Positions 45,503 to 54,202 of a stretch of DNA of 64,000 nucleotides are shown in pieces. Source of the stretch: Roseivirga sp. BDSF3-8 (GTDB taxonomy: Bacteria; Bacteroidota; Bacteroidia; Cytophagales; Cyclobacteriaceae); the NCBI RefSeq assembly GCF_041449215.1, contig NZ_JBGNFV010000001.1, positions 1,897,001 through 1,961,000 of the forward strand. The letters are read 5' to 3'. Within the stretch, counting starts at the first letter, position 1; every line of letters starts with the position of its first letter. Both the position numbers and the translations under genes were made by a program. The notes under the pieces were generated by a model, which searched no databases, was not told where the DNA came from, and saw only the letters and a list, made by a program, of their open reading frames with translations.

Positions 45503-46102
45503 ATGGAACGTTTTTTCAGCGAAGCACTGAATGTACCCCCGGAAACATTCAGCTTTATTATTTTACCCATTCTGGTTTTTCTGGCACGCATATGTGACGT
45601 ATCTATCTCTACGCTACGCATCATATTTGTATTGAATAGCCGCAAAGGCACTGCGACTATCCTGGGTTTTTTTGAATCGCTCATCTGGCTGGTAGCCATA
45701 GGACAGATCTTCCAGCATATTAATAACCCTGTTACCTATATCGCCTATGCAGGAGGTTTTGCCACGGGCACGCTTGTAGGTATGCTACTTGAGGAGAGGC
45801 TGGCCCTGGGAAGAGTGGTGGTGAGGATTATGACGCAAAAGCCTGCCACGAAGCTGGTGGATTATCTGCAGACGCATAATTTTCGCTACAGCACAGTAAA
45901 GGCAGAAAGTGAGGAGGGAATTGTGGATGTGGTCTTTACGGTACTGAAGCGTGACAGGCTGCCTGAGCTACTTGCTGTAATTGAGTCTTTCAACCCAAAG
46001 GCCTTTTACACGATAGAAGGGGTAAAAAAGGTGAGCCAAGAAGACGCGGTGGTAAGCGGGCGGCTTCGTCAGCGATGGAAGCAGGCGCTGAAAATCCGCT
46101 AA
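45503..46102 (+). CDS. DUF2179 / DUF5698 membrane protein (UPF0316-like)
   Basis: 199 residues from the ATG at 45503; the TTG at 45464 adds 13 residues without logic. Three membrane helices (about 12-32, 43-62, 70-90) with ARICDVSISTLRIIFV typical of the family, then a cytoplasmic DUF2179 domain (about 105-170, ATKLVDYLQTHNFRYSTVKAE), and a basic tail. Function of the family is unknown; related domains of YitT proteins are ligand-binding. Array 3 lies upstream. Its stop touches that of the convergent PLP enzyme gene. Confidence 0.85.
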   Translation: MERFFSEALNVPPETFSFIILPILVFLARICDVSISTLRIIFVLNSRKGTATILGFFESLIWLVAIGQIFQHINNPVTYIAYAGGFATGTLVGMLLEERLALGRVVVRIMTQKPATKLVDYLQTHNFRYSTVKAESEEGIVDVVFTVLKRDRLPELLAVIESFNPKAFYTIEGVKKVSQEDAVVSGRLRQRWKQALKIR

Positions 46103-47026
46103 TCAGAATACATCACCGTACTGCTCCCGCATGCCTTCCAGCCCTTGCAGGCCTCCGGTATGTATAGCCATTATCCTGGTATCTTTCTCAAACCGGCCCT
46201 TCCGGATCATATCTATGAGGCCAAAAAGCATTTTGCCTGTATATACAGGCTCGAGTACCACGTCATGGGTAAGCCTGAACTCTTTGATAAAAGTGGCCAG
46301 CTGGGGAGTGATTTTGGCGTAGCCTCCAAAATGGTAGTTAGTCTCGAGTTCCCAGGATACATTAGGGGCTATTACTTCATCCTGTAAAAGGTCAGCGATA
46401 TCATTTTTTAAAAAATCCCCTTTTAGTGCTGAAAAGGCTATGACGTGTGTGCTGACGGTGGGGGCTATAGACAAGCCACTGATAACCCCGGCAGCGGACC
46501 CGCCTGTGCCGGCAGGAAGGGTAATAAAGTCAAAATGAAGGGGTAGCCTCTTTACCATATCTCTGCATCCCTGTACGGCCAGTTTATTTGTGCCGCCTTC
46601 GGGTAGCAGGTAGAAGTCTCCAAATTCATGGGTTAGATTCCGAAGGACCTCTTCGCTATATTTATTGCGGTAGCGCTCGCGATCTATATAATATAGTGTC
46701 ATGCCAGCATTTGCAGCAGCTTGCAAGGTTGGGTTAAGGACAGGGTGCTTCTCACCGCGGATAATGCCCACCGTCTCAAAGCCGAAGCGCTTACCTGCCA
46801 TTGCGGTGGCATAAATGTGGTTACTATAGGCTCCTCCAAAAGTGAGAAGTGTGCTCAGGCCCTGCTCCCGGGCGGCAGCGAGATTTAGCTTTAGCTTATG
46901 AAATTTGTTGCCCTGAATGAGGGGATCGTTCCTGTCTTCTCTGCTGAGGTAAAGAGAGACGCCTCTTTCCAGCGTATCAGGCGTGACGATCTGCTGGATG
47001 AGAGGCCGGTAAGGGTCTTTTTCCAT
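46103..47026 (-). CDS. D-cysteine desulfhydrase / ACC deaminase family PLP enzyme
   Basis: 307 residues. Fold-type II PLP enzyme; the PLP Lys is in QGNKFHKLKLNL and TFGGAYSNH binds the substrate carboxylate. PAGTGGSAAG is the phosphate cup. D-cysteine desulfhydrase releases H2S and pyruvate from D-cysteine, while ACC deaminase opens the cyclopropane ring; the sequence alone does not settle which. Cytoplasmic. Divergent from rluD with about 70 bases between. Confidence 0.85.
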   Translation of the reverse strand: MEKDPYRPLIQQIVTPDTLERGVSLYLSREDRNDPLIQGNKFHKLKLNLAAAREQGLSTLLTFGGAYSNHIYATAMAGKRFGFETVGIIRGEKHPVLNPTLQAAANAGMTLYYIDRERYRNKYSEEVLRNLTHEFGDFYLLPEGGTNKLAVQGCRDMVKRLPLHFDFITLPAGTGGSAAGVISGLSIAPTVSTHVIAFSALKGDFLKNDIADLLQDEVIAPNVSWELETNYHFGGYAKITPQLATFIKEFRLTHDVVLEPVYTGKMLFGLIDMIRKGRFEKDTRIMAIHTGGLQGLEGMREQYGDVF

Positions 47027-47082
47027 GTCATCAAAGTTATGGGTAGCAGGGGGTGCCTCCTATCGGATCGGGCATTATTTTC

Positions 47083-47090
47083 TATATTTG
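47083..47090 (+). promoter_or_regulatory. Candidate -7 element of rluD, leaderless transcript possible
   Basis: TATATTTG fits TANNTTTG and ends six bases before the ATG at 47097, so transcription would start at or next to the start codon. No matching -33 element is seen. Confidence 0.4.
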
Positions 47091-47096
47091 CATCAT

Positions 47097-48212
47097 ATGG
47101 AGGAAAGAAATGAAGAAGAAAACAGGGGGGATGAGCAAAGGCCATATCCCGGTGAGGAATATGAAGGGGATTACGAAGGGAGTGCCGGTGAGGGGGATGA
47201 TGAGGGTGAAAGCGATGAGCTATTCGAGCGATATCGAATAAAAACGGACCCTAAGCAAACGCTGATCAGGTTGGATAAATTTTTGGTGGACCGCCTGCCT
47301 AATGTAACGCGTAATAAGGTGCAGGAGGGGATACGTAATGATTTTATCCTGGTAAATAACTTACCTACCAAATCGAACTATAAGGTACGGCCTAATGATG
47401 TGATCACTGTTTTTCTACCACAGCCGGCGAGGGATACGGTAGTGGTACCGGAAAATATACCGCTGGACATTCTGCATGAGGATGATGACTTGCTTGTGGT
47501 AAATAAGCCTGCCGGCATGGTGGTGCATCCCGCATATAATAACTGGACGGGCACACTGGTAAATGGTTTGACGTACCACTTTCAGAACCTTCCGGTGATG
47601 AAAAATAATGAAGGCCGCCCCGGGCTGGTTCACCGTATAGATAAGGATACGAGCGGTCTACTGGTGGTGGCAAAATCAGAACGGGCGATGTCTGGTCTGG
47701 CAGAGCAGTTTTTTAATCATAGCATTGAGCGAACGTACTATGCCTTGGTGTGGGGCGAGCCAAAGGAGGAGAAAGGCACTATAGATACTAACCTTGGGCG
47801 TAGCCCAAAGGACAGGCGCATTGTGATAGCCTACCCTGAGGGTGAATACGGGCGGCATGCCGTAACTCACTATGAAGTGATCAAATATTTCCGGTATGTA
47901 TCTTTAATAAAGTGTAACCTGGAGACGGGGCGTACGCATCAGATCAGGGCGCACATGGCTCACCTTGGCCATCCGCTTTTTAATGATACGAACTATGGGG
48001 GGGACCGCATTCTAAAAGGAGAGCAGTTCAGTAAGTACAAAGCATTTGTGCAGAACTGTTTTAAGCTAATGCCCCGTCAGGCTCTACATGCTAAATCTCT
48101 TGGCTTTGTACACCCGGGTACAAAGGAATGGGTACAATTTGAATCAAAACTTCCTGAAGATTTCGAAAATGTCATTGAAAAATGGGACCGATATGTCTCT
48201 TTTACCGACTAG
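47097..48212 (+). CDS. rluD: Ribosomal large subunit pseudouridine synthase, RluD family
   Basis: 371 residues from the ATG at 47097, as upstream codons overlap the divergent gene. An acidic Glu/Gly-rich tail of about 45 residues comes first, then an S4 RNA-binding domain (IRLDKFLVDRLPNVTRNKVQ), then the catalytic domain with the Asp in HRIDKDTSGLLVVAK and the TGRTHQIRAHMAHLGHP motif. The family modifies 23S rRNA U1911, U1915 and U1917. The acidic start is unusual in length but common in Bacteroidetes. Confidence 0.9.
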   Translation: MEERNEEENRGDEQRPYPGEEYEGDYEGSAGEGDDEGESDELFERYRIKTDPKQTLIRLDKFLVDRLPNVTRNKVQEGIRNDFILVNNLPTKSNYKVRPNDVITVFLPQPARDTVVVPENIPLDILHEDDDLLVVNKPAGMVVHPAYNNWTGTLVNGLTYHFQNLPVMKNNEGRPGLVHRIDKDTSGLLVVAKSERAMSGLAEQFFNHSIERTYYALVWGEPKEEKGTIDTNLGRSPKDRRIVIAYPEGEYGRHAVTHYEVIKYFRYVSLIKCNLETGRTHQIRAHMAHLGHPLFNDTNYGGDRILKGEQFSKYKAFVQNCFKLMPRQALHAKSLGFVHPGTKEWVQFESKLPEDFENVIEKWDRYVSFTD

Positions 48213-48301
48213 GGGATGTATATACTGATAACCATCTAATAATCAATACAATCCATAATTTTCACTTCTCTGTATCACCTTACATCAGTCATTGATTATA
48301 T

Positions 48302-48334
48302 AAAGGCCTCCCAAGGCGCATGGGAGGCCTTTTT
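48302..48334 (+). terminator. Terminator of rluD
   Basis: AAAGGCCTCCCA / TGGGAGGCCTTT with a short loop, followed by TT; nearly symmetric and able to act on both strands. Confidence 0.85.
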
Positions 48335-48540
48335 AGTCACTAGTAATCAAAGGGTTACCAGATTTTTCGCTTTTAGTACATTGTAATTATGGCTTGTGAT
48401 ATAGCTTTTTTAATAGACTGAAAAGCAGCACCTTAGCATTGTCAACAGAACGATAGGTTGCACAAAGAAATACAGTTTTGATTAATGATATTTAGGATTG
48501 TTTGAATGATTTGGTTTGGTTGAGTTAATGTGGCTATTAA
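48335..48540. other. Gene-free segment between two plus-strand terminators
   Basis: About 200 AT-rich bases with no open frame of note. A second strong terminator at its right end means that some transcript must end there other than rluD read-through; a small RNA starting inside is possible, but no consensus promoter was found. Confidence 0.35.
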
Positions 48541-48573
48541 AATGCCGGGTCTGTTTCAGTCCCGGCATTTTTT
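48541..48573 (+). terminator. Second terminator before the lipase gene
   Basis: AATGCCGGG (48541-48549) / CCCGGCATT (48561-48569), followed by TTTTTATTT. Confidence 0.85.
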
Positions 48574-48701
48574 ATTTAACAGACAAATAATTGTACAATC
48601 TGCATCCAAACACAAAATTTATTCTGCATGACGATTATTTTAGAGAATTTTTCATTAGTTTTTTATTAATTCGAAATCTTATTAAACATTAAACTCAAAA
48701 G

Positions 48702-50585
48702 ATGAGACACCATTTACCAGCTTTGCGCAGCATGGCATTAGCCGTGTTGTTTACTATTCTATCAGGGGCGGTTGCATTTGCCCAGCAAATCATCCCCCTG
48801 GACTCGCCATCCAAAACCACTGATGAAAACGCCATTTCCATAGGTGGTAACGCTTATGATCCGGGCACTATACTTGTAGGGAGTGTTCCGGCTAACAGCG
48901 GCTCTAAACCTGTTATCGTATTCATTCACGGATACACGGGAGATGCCAGCACGTGGTTCGGTGACAATGATATGTATGATCTCGCATATAATGCCGGATA
49001 CCGGACGGCATTTGTAACTGTATACCCTGACCGTTCTATGTGGGTGAACGGTGACCTGTTTTCTCAACAGCTTACGGCTATCACTAATTACTATGGTGTA
49101 CAAAAAGTGGTCGTTGTGGCTCACTCAAAAGGTGGTCTGGATACTGACGCCGCTCTGGTACACTACGGTGGCTACAGCCGTGTGAACCGGGTAGTGACGC
49201 TTGGATCTCCACACTGGGGCTCTCCCCTGGCTAACCTAGCCCAGAGTGGTTGGGTATGGTGGCTTTCTGCTGTTTTCGGACAGGTAAACGAAGCTACCTA
49301 CGTAATGCAGACGGGTTACATGGACTACTTCCGTAGTGTAACGGACCCTCATGTAAATAATAATTATACTGACTTCCGCACGGTAGGCGGATGGGACTAT
49401 GGTGGAAGCCTTTGGTTTAGCGGAGTATATCTTTCAGCTAATGGCGGAAGCAGCAGCAAGGGTGGTAATGATGGGGTAGTTAATTACCGCGACAGCCGCC
49501 GTCCTTCAAGCCGCGAACTTTATAGTGGTTCGGGAGATTCACGTACAAAGTATGACCACTTTGAGCTCAACATCGGTTCAAACTTCTGGAGTACTGTTCG
49601 CAGCCAGCTTCCTTCTACACTGGCCAGAGAGTCTGCAGGATCTCTTACGGCAGCCAATGAAAATCCTCACGCTACTGTAAACAGCAACATGCTGGTGCTG
49701 GCCTCAGAAGGCGGAATGGAACGTTTTCGTATAGACAATGCCCGCGGGGTAACGATAGAGATCAGGCAGCCTGAGAATGCCTCTGACCAGGCACGAATAG
49801 CGGGTCCTTTCACTGGTGCCATGCGCAATGCGACGACGGAAAGAAAACCTGCTGAAGCCACTGACATACTACCCGGATCAGTAATGCGCACCCAAATTAC
49901 CAACCCTGAGAATGGTGAGTACTTTGTAGAGGCGGAAGGTCCTTACCTTGCAATAGTTACTATTGAGGACAATAGCCTCTTTGAACTGGAGACGGGCCTT
50001 ACTGACAACAAGCTGGTATATAGTGCCGGTGAGTCTATGGAGTTACGTGTACGCCTGGCAGACAACGGAGGTAACCCGCTTTCAGACGCTACTGTCTCTG
50101 GTATGATCCGCCTGACAGGTTCACTTGAAGGTGACCGGAATATGGACCAGGCACCTGCTGAAGTTACATTTAGTTCTACTGGCGTGCCCGGTGAGTACGT
50201 TTATATCTCTGAACCTATGACACAGGCGGGTATTTATAACTTATCTATCGATGCGCGTAAGGGTGACTACACGCGTTCACTGGTACACAGTATTGGTGTG
50301 ACAGACAGAACTGCAGCGCCTGTGGGTGAGACTATGGCCGAAGCCTTTCCTAATCCATTCACGGATAAGGTACAGATTCGCTTTGACCTGAGCATGGAGG
50401 CTGATGTTACGATTCGTATCCGTGACATAGCAGGCCGTGAGGTGTATAAAGAGCAATCTATGCGCAGTGCGGGATCACAATCGTTGATTTGGAGCCCTCA
50501 GGCCAGTCAGCCTGAAGGTCTTTACCTATATGAGATCAAAGCCGGTGAGCAGGTTATGAAAGGCAAGGTTATTCTTAGCCGCTAA
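48702..50585 (+). CDS. Secreted lipase-like alpha/beta hydrolase with T9SS sorting domain
   Basis: 627 residues with a signal peptide (cleavage near AFAQQ). The hydrolase domain (about 60-310) has the oxyanion-hole HGYTGD motif, nucleophile elbow AHSKGG (Ser about 144) and GSPHWGSP, as in bacterial triacylglycerol lipases and related esterases; the acid and His are likely near GGNDGVV and YDHFEL. A beta-sandwich linker follows (about 340-540), then a type A T9SS sorting domain (AFPNPFTDKVQIRFDL... GLYLYEIKAG) to the end. Exported to the cell surface or medium. Terminator follows. Confidence 0.88.
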   Translation: MRHHLPALRSMALAVLFTILSGAVAFAQQIIPLDSPSKTTDENAISIGGNAYDPGTILVGSVPANSGSKPVIVFIHGYTGDASTWFGDNDMYDLAYNAGYRTAFVTVYPDRSMWVNGDLFSQQLTAITNYYGVQKVVVVAHSKGGLDTDAALVHYGGYSRVNRVVTLGSPHWGSPLANLAQSGWVWWLSAVFGQVNEATYVMQTGYMDYFRSVTDPHVNNNYTDFRTVGGWDYGGSLWFSGVYLSANGGSSSKGGNDGVVNYRDSRRPSSRELYSGSGDSRTKYDHFELNIGSNFWSTVRSQLPSTLARESAGSLTAANENPHATVNSNMLVLASEGGMERFRIDNARGVTIEIRQPENASDQARIAGPFTGAMRNATTERKPAEATDILPGSVMRTQITNPENGEYFVEAEGPYLAIVTIEDNSLFELETGLTDNKLVYSAGESMELRVRLADNGGNPLSDATVSGMIRLTGSLEGDRNMDQAPAEVTFSSTGVPGEYVYISEPMTQAGIYNLSIDARKGDYTRSLVHSIGVTDRTAAPVGETMAEAFPNPFTDKVQIRFDLSMEADVTIRIRDIAGREVYKEQSMRSAGSQSLIWSPQASQPEGLYLYEIKAGEQVMKGKVILSR

Positions 50586-50611
50586 TTAGTAACAAGGCTC
50601 ACATGTTATTC

Positions 50612-50648
50612 AAGGCAGCCTCTAAAATAGAGGCTGCCTTTATTTTTT
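50612..50648 (+). terminator. Terminator of the lipase-like gene
   Basis: AAGGCAGCCTCT / AGAGGCTGCCTT around AAAAT, followed by a T-rich run (50639-50648). Confidence 0.92.
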
Positions 50649-51082
50649 ATGATGCGGCTAAAAGGCCTTATAAGTTAGCTAACTACAGGTAAATCAGAGG
50701 AATTGGAGGTTATCGAAAAGCCTAATTTTTTTATAAGAGCAACCAAATTTTACTTTTTGACCTGATAAGTCCTTCTTATCTCATGTTACAAATCTCACCC
50801 CCTGTCTGATAAATAGGCATGCATATATGGAATAAAATGCAGTTTTAACATGAATAGAGGGTGTTTATACAATTTGGGAGGAGATGCCACCAAAATGGAC
50901 ATGTTATTTTCGGGGGGTTATCCAGTGTTTCATTGCCTGTTAAAGTTTCCCTTGCCAGGAAGGCGATTTTTCCGACCTTTGAATCAAGCAGAACGAAAAA
51001 ATGGGGTTTAGGTGTTTTCCCCGCTTTTTCAACCAGTTATTAGTTATTAGTTTTATTTTTCTTTTGTAAGATGATCTGTTTT
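50649..51082. other. Gene-free segment with its own terminator at the end
   Basis: No supported gene; a 60-codon frame at 50861-51043 lacks any protein-like pattern. AGTTATT is repeated in tandem near 51036-51050. The plus-directed terminator at 51083-51116 has no known gene to serve, so an unannotated RNA may lie here. Confidence 0.35.
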
Positions 51083-51116
51083 AAGTACCGGGATATGTAT
51101 CCCGGTACTTTTTTTA
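51083..51116 (+). terminator. Orphan plus-strand terminator
   Basis: AAGTACCGGGAT / ATCCCGGTACTT around ATGT, followed by TTTTTTATTTT. It is directed by its T-run to plus transcripts, although the minus gene ends at 51114. Confidence 0.85.
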
Positions 51117-52325
51117 TTTTATAAGCTCTGTGTGAATGGTGGTCTGGGATGACATTGTTCTGTGAACAGGGCATTTATCCGCAATTTCCAATAATTTTTT
51201 CTTTTCCTCCTCATTCAACTCCCCAATAAGTTCGATTTTTCTTGTAATCTGATCTATCCGGCTGCCGGGCTTTTGGCATTCGGTACAGTCATCCGCATGC
51301 TTGTGAGCATGCTGTACATGAACACGCACTTCTTCCAGGTTGAGCCCCTTCCTGTCGGCATACATGCGCAGAGTCATGCCGGTGCAGGCGCCGAGGGATG
51401 CGGTAAGCAGGTCATAAGGGGTAGGCCCGAGGTCAGTTCCTCCCACACTTACAGGCTCATCAGCCATAAAAGAATGTTGGTCTGACTGTATTTCTGTAAG
51501 GAAGCCTTCATTTCCTGTACTTGTTACTGTCTGACTATCGGTTTCCAGATCTTCTGGCGTTTTCGGCTCCAGGTAGCGTAATGCCCATGCAGCCAGCACA
51601 TACCCTGCGTAACGGCTATCCTGTTCATCACTAAGTAAGTGGTCTGCCCCATCGAGGGAGATAAAGCTTTTCGGGTGCATGGAGTAATTGTAGATTTTCT
51701 CAGCATTAACTATTTCGACCACGCGGTCCTGGGGTGAATGCATGATGAGCAGAGCCTTCCCGAGCTTTCTTATCCTATCTTTCATCCGGTATTCCTCCAG
51801 ATCATCCAGAAATTGCTTTTTTATACTAAAGTGACGGCCTGCTATGCTTACTCTGGCGGCTCCTTCTTGCAATATCTTATCCTTTTCCTTACCTATTAGC
51901 CGGGTTACATGCTCAGGATCAGATGGGGCGCCTATAGTGACAAGGGCCTTTACGGAGTCCAGGCGGGCAGCTGCTACGAGAACGGCTGCGCCACCAAGGC
52001 TGTGGCCTATCAGGAGCTGTGGAGCTTCATAATGGTCCTGCAGATAGGTGGCTGCTGACACCAGGTCTTCAGTATTTCCAGAGAAGGTGGTATCAGCGAA
52101 GTTCCCTTCACTATTACCTAAACCGGTAAAATCGAACCGAAGAACGGCAATTTTTTGCTGGGTGAGGCTTCGGCAAATATTCGTAACGGCTTTAAAATTT
52201 TTATTACATGTGAAACAGTGAGCAAACACTGCATAAGCGTCTGGCTGTCCGTTTACCGGCATTTCTAACCGGCCGCTCAGCTCATGCCCGTCTTTATTTA
52301 TAAAGTTTATCCGAATTGTTTTCAT
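51114..52325 (-). CDS. Alpha/beta hydrolase fused to an OsmC domain
   Basis: 403 residues. Residues 1-255 are a hydrolase of the serine aminopeptidase type: AHCFTCNKN, nucleophile in IGHSLGG (Ser about 110), Asp in HSPQDRVV and His in GADHLLSD. Residues about 270-403 are OsmC/Ohr-like, with the redox-active Cys pair in LGACTGM and CPVHRT. OsmC proteins reduce organic hydroperoxides; the fusion is known in several bacteria and may act on acyl peroxides, which is inference. Single gene. Confidence 0.9.
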   Translation of the reverse strand: MKTIRINFINKDGHELSGRLEMPVNGQPDAYAVFAHCFTCNKNFKAVTNICRSLTQQKIAVLRFDFTGLGNSEGNFADTTFSGNTEDLVSAATYLQDHYEAPQLLIGHSLGGAAVLVAAARLDSVKALVTIGAPSDPEHVTRLIGKEKDKILQEGAARVSIAGRHFSIKKQFLDDLEEYRMKDRIRKLGKALLIMHSPQDRVVEIVNAEKIYNYSMHPKSFISLDGADHLLSDEQDSRYAGYVLAAWALRYLEPKTPEDLETDSQTVTSTGNEGFLTEIQSDQHSFMADEPVSVGGTDLGPTPYDLLTASLGACTGMTLRMYADRKGLNLEEVRVHVQHAHKHADDCTECQKPGSRIDQITRKIELIGELNEEEKKKLLEIADKCPVHRTMSSQTTIHTELIK

Positions 52326-52530
52326 TCTTAATGAGTTATGGGATGAAGCTTATGAAGTACAGATAGTTACCTGTTATAAATTTGGTAAAAAGTGAGCGCT
52401 GTTGACAGGGATTTTTTATTTTTCCCGTTTAAATTTGCCCTTTAAGACATTAAAAAGGCAAAAGCTTTTTAGCCACACATAATTGCCGTATTTTCCGGCT
52501 TATTCGCCCAAATAGCAGACAGATTATTTT

Positions 52531-53433
52531 ATGCAAACAGAAAAAATAACCTTAGAACAGCTAAGGCAAATGGACCTCCCTGAGGTAATTATATACGCTG
52601 CTCCTGTTATGTTCGCATTGGTCATGCTCGAATGGTTTATCAGCTTTCGCAAGAACCATAAAACGTATGTCACTAAGGAGTTCTTTTCTGCATCAGCTAT
52701 AGGTTTGGTAAATGTAGGCATTAGCGCCCTGCTAAAGTTCAGTACATTTGCCATCGTTTTATTTTTCTATAATTTATCGCCTCTGCGAATTCCGTTTACG
52801 TGGTGGTCATTTCCCCTTTGCCTTATTGCGATAGACTTCTGCCGCTACTGGGCTCACAGGGTAGCTCATGAGCAGCGCATGTGGTGGGCTACTCATGTGA
52901 CGCATCACAGCTCTGAAAATTACAACTTTGCAGTGTCTTTCAGGCTGTCATGGACTCAACATATAAAGCTGATTTTCTTCCTTCCGGTTGCCCTTATGGG
53001 GTTTCATCCGGTGGTTTTTTTCATTTGCCATCAGATAGAGGTACTTTACCAGTTCTGGATCCATACGGAATATATAGGTAAGCTGCATCCGGTTATTGAA
53101 TACATATTTACGACGCCAAGCCATCACAGGGTACATCATGCCCGTAATGAGAAGTACCTGGACAAGAACTATGGATCTACACTGATCATATGGGACAGGA
53201 TGTTTGGCACTTTTCAGGCTGAGGAGGAAAAGCCGGAATACGGAATTACTGAGCCTGTTAACAGCTATAATCCTGTTTACCTCGTATTTCACGAATGGGT
53301 GGATATTGTTCGTGACCTGGGTAGTGTACGCAGCCCGAAAGAAGCCTGGAACATTATGTTTGGCAGGCCTGCGGACAAGGTTAAATTCCGGCAGTTAGTT
53401 GAAGAACGTAAGAAAATAAAAAAACCTGCCTAA
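52531..53433 (+). CDS. Sterol desaturase / fatty acid hydroxylase family protein
   Basis: 300 residues, integral membrane di-iron oxygenase. Four membrane helices (about 20-40, 60-85, 95-115, 150-175) and the eight-His motif HRVAHE, HVTHHS, HRVHHARN are all present. The substrate is a lipid, possibly a fatty acid or the base of a membrane lipid, not readable here. Starts at the ATG at 52531. Its stop lies in the loop of the following terminator. Confidence 0.92.
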   Translation: MQTEKITLEQLRQMDLPEVIIYAAPVMFALVMLEWFISFRKNHKTYVTKEFFSASAIGLVNVGISALLKFSTFAIVLFFYNLSPLRIPFTWWSFPLCLIAIDFCRYWAHRVAHEQRMWWATHVTHHSSENYNFAVSFRLSWTQHIKLIFFLPVALMGFHPVVFFICHQIEVLYQFWIHTEYIGKLHPVIEYIFTTPSHHRVHHARNEKYLDKNYGSTLIIWDRMFGTFQAEEEKPEYGITEPVNSYNPVYLVFHEWVDIVRDLGSVRSPKEAWNIMFGRPADKVKFRQLVEERKKIKKPA

Positions 53434-53452
53434 CAGCAGGTTTTCTTTTTTT
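53421..53452 (+). terminator. Terminator of the hydroxylase gene
   Basis: AAAACCTGC (53421-53429) / GCAGGTTTT (53436-53444), then CTTTTTTT. The stop codon lies between the arms. Confidence 0.88.
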
Positions 53453-53469
53453 GCAGAGGTAATAATTCC

Positions 53470-53901
53470 TTATACGATTGCTGCATCTCTTTCCATGAAC
53501 CACTTTTTGGCACTTTCCACCGAGTCAAACATTTGGGTGTGTATCTCGGCATTTGTGTTGCCACTTTCTATAGCAGTGGTGTAGCTTTTTACAGTCATCT
53601 CACCAAAAGCACTTTTAGGCACGATAAAGGCCATTGTATCCATGCCTTTAGCGGCAGCCCTGGGGTTCCAGTTGTTATCCAGCCAGTCAAGGTCTTCTTT
53701 GGATAATGCTCCAAGACCACGGCTATCGGCCAGCCATAGCAGGTTATCATGATTTTTTCTTTTCACCTCCCACTGATTGAGCGCTTCATCAGCCATTTTT
53801 CTGAAAGCTTCACTTTTTACAAAGCCTTCTACCGAAAGGTGAATGCACGGCGTCTCAGCGTCGTAATAAACATTAATGTTTTTGTCAGAATAAATTTTCA
53901 T
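53470..53901 (-). CDS. STAS/SEC14-like small protein
   Basis: 143 residues, no signal. Alternating strands and helices with INVYYDAETPCIHLSVEGFV at the start and NLLWLADSRGLGALSKED in the middle resemble the SpoIIAA/STAS-like proteins often found in Bacteroidetes. No phosphorylatable Ser in the anti-sigma antagonist position is evident. Function unknown. Confidence 0.55.
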   Translation of the reverse strand: MKIYSDKNINVYYDAETPCIHLSVEGFVKSEAFRKMADEALNQWEVKRKNHDNLLWLADSRGLGALSKEDLDWLDNNWNPRAAAKGMDTMAFIVPKSAFGEMTVKSYTTAIESGNTNAEIHTQMFDSVESAKKWFMERDAAIV

Positions 53902-54202
53902 ACTACACTAGTTGAATGATTTTAATCATTGCAAGTAACACCCATCAGAATTACTTTTTGGTTCAACTGTCTTCTAATACTATTCAGGGTATGATATTTT
54001 TTGACTAAATAAAATACTATTAGACCAACGCTCTATCTTCTAGAAAGATAGAAACCGTAAGCTGAACTATTTGAAGAAAAACTACGTGTAATTTTAGGGA
54101 GTAATCTAAAAGATTTTCATACTGAGTTGTAAGCAGAAAAAATAAACCTATACCGGTTAGGAGGCTGGGAAAAGCCTCAACTACAACCATATAAGAAGTA
54201 GC
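53902..54202. other. Intergenic region between divergent genes
   Basis: 300 AT-rich bases. TCTATCTT (54032-54039) / AAGATAGA (54045-54052) form an inverted repeat that might be an operator for the gene at 54203. No promoter consensus match or RNA seen. Confidence 0.35.

Noticed and set aside
50861-51043. 60-residue plus-strand frame
   Set aside because: No signal, domain or codon pattern; length expected by chance.
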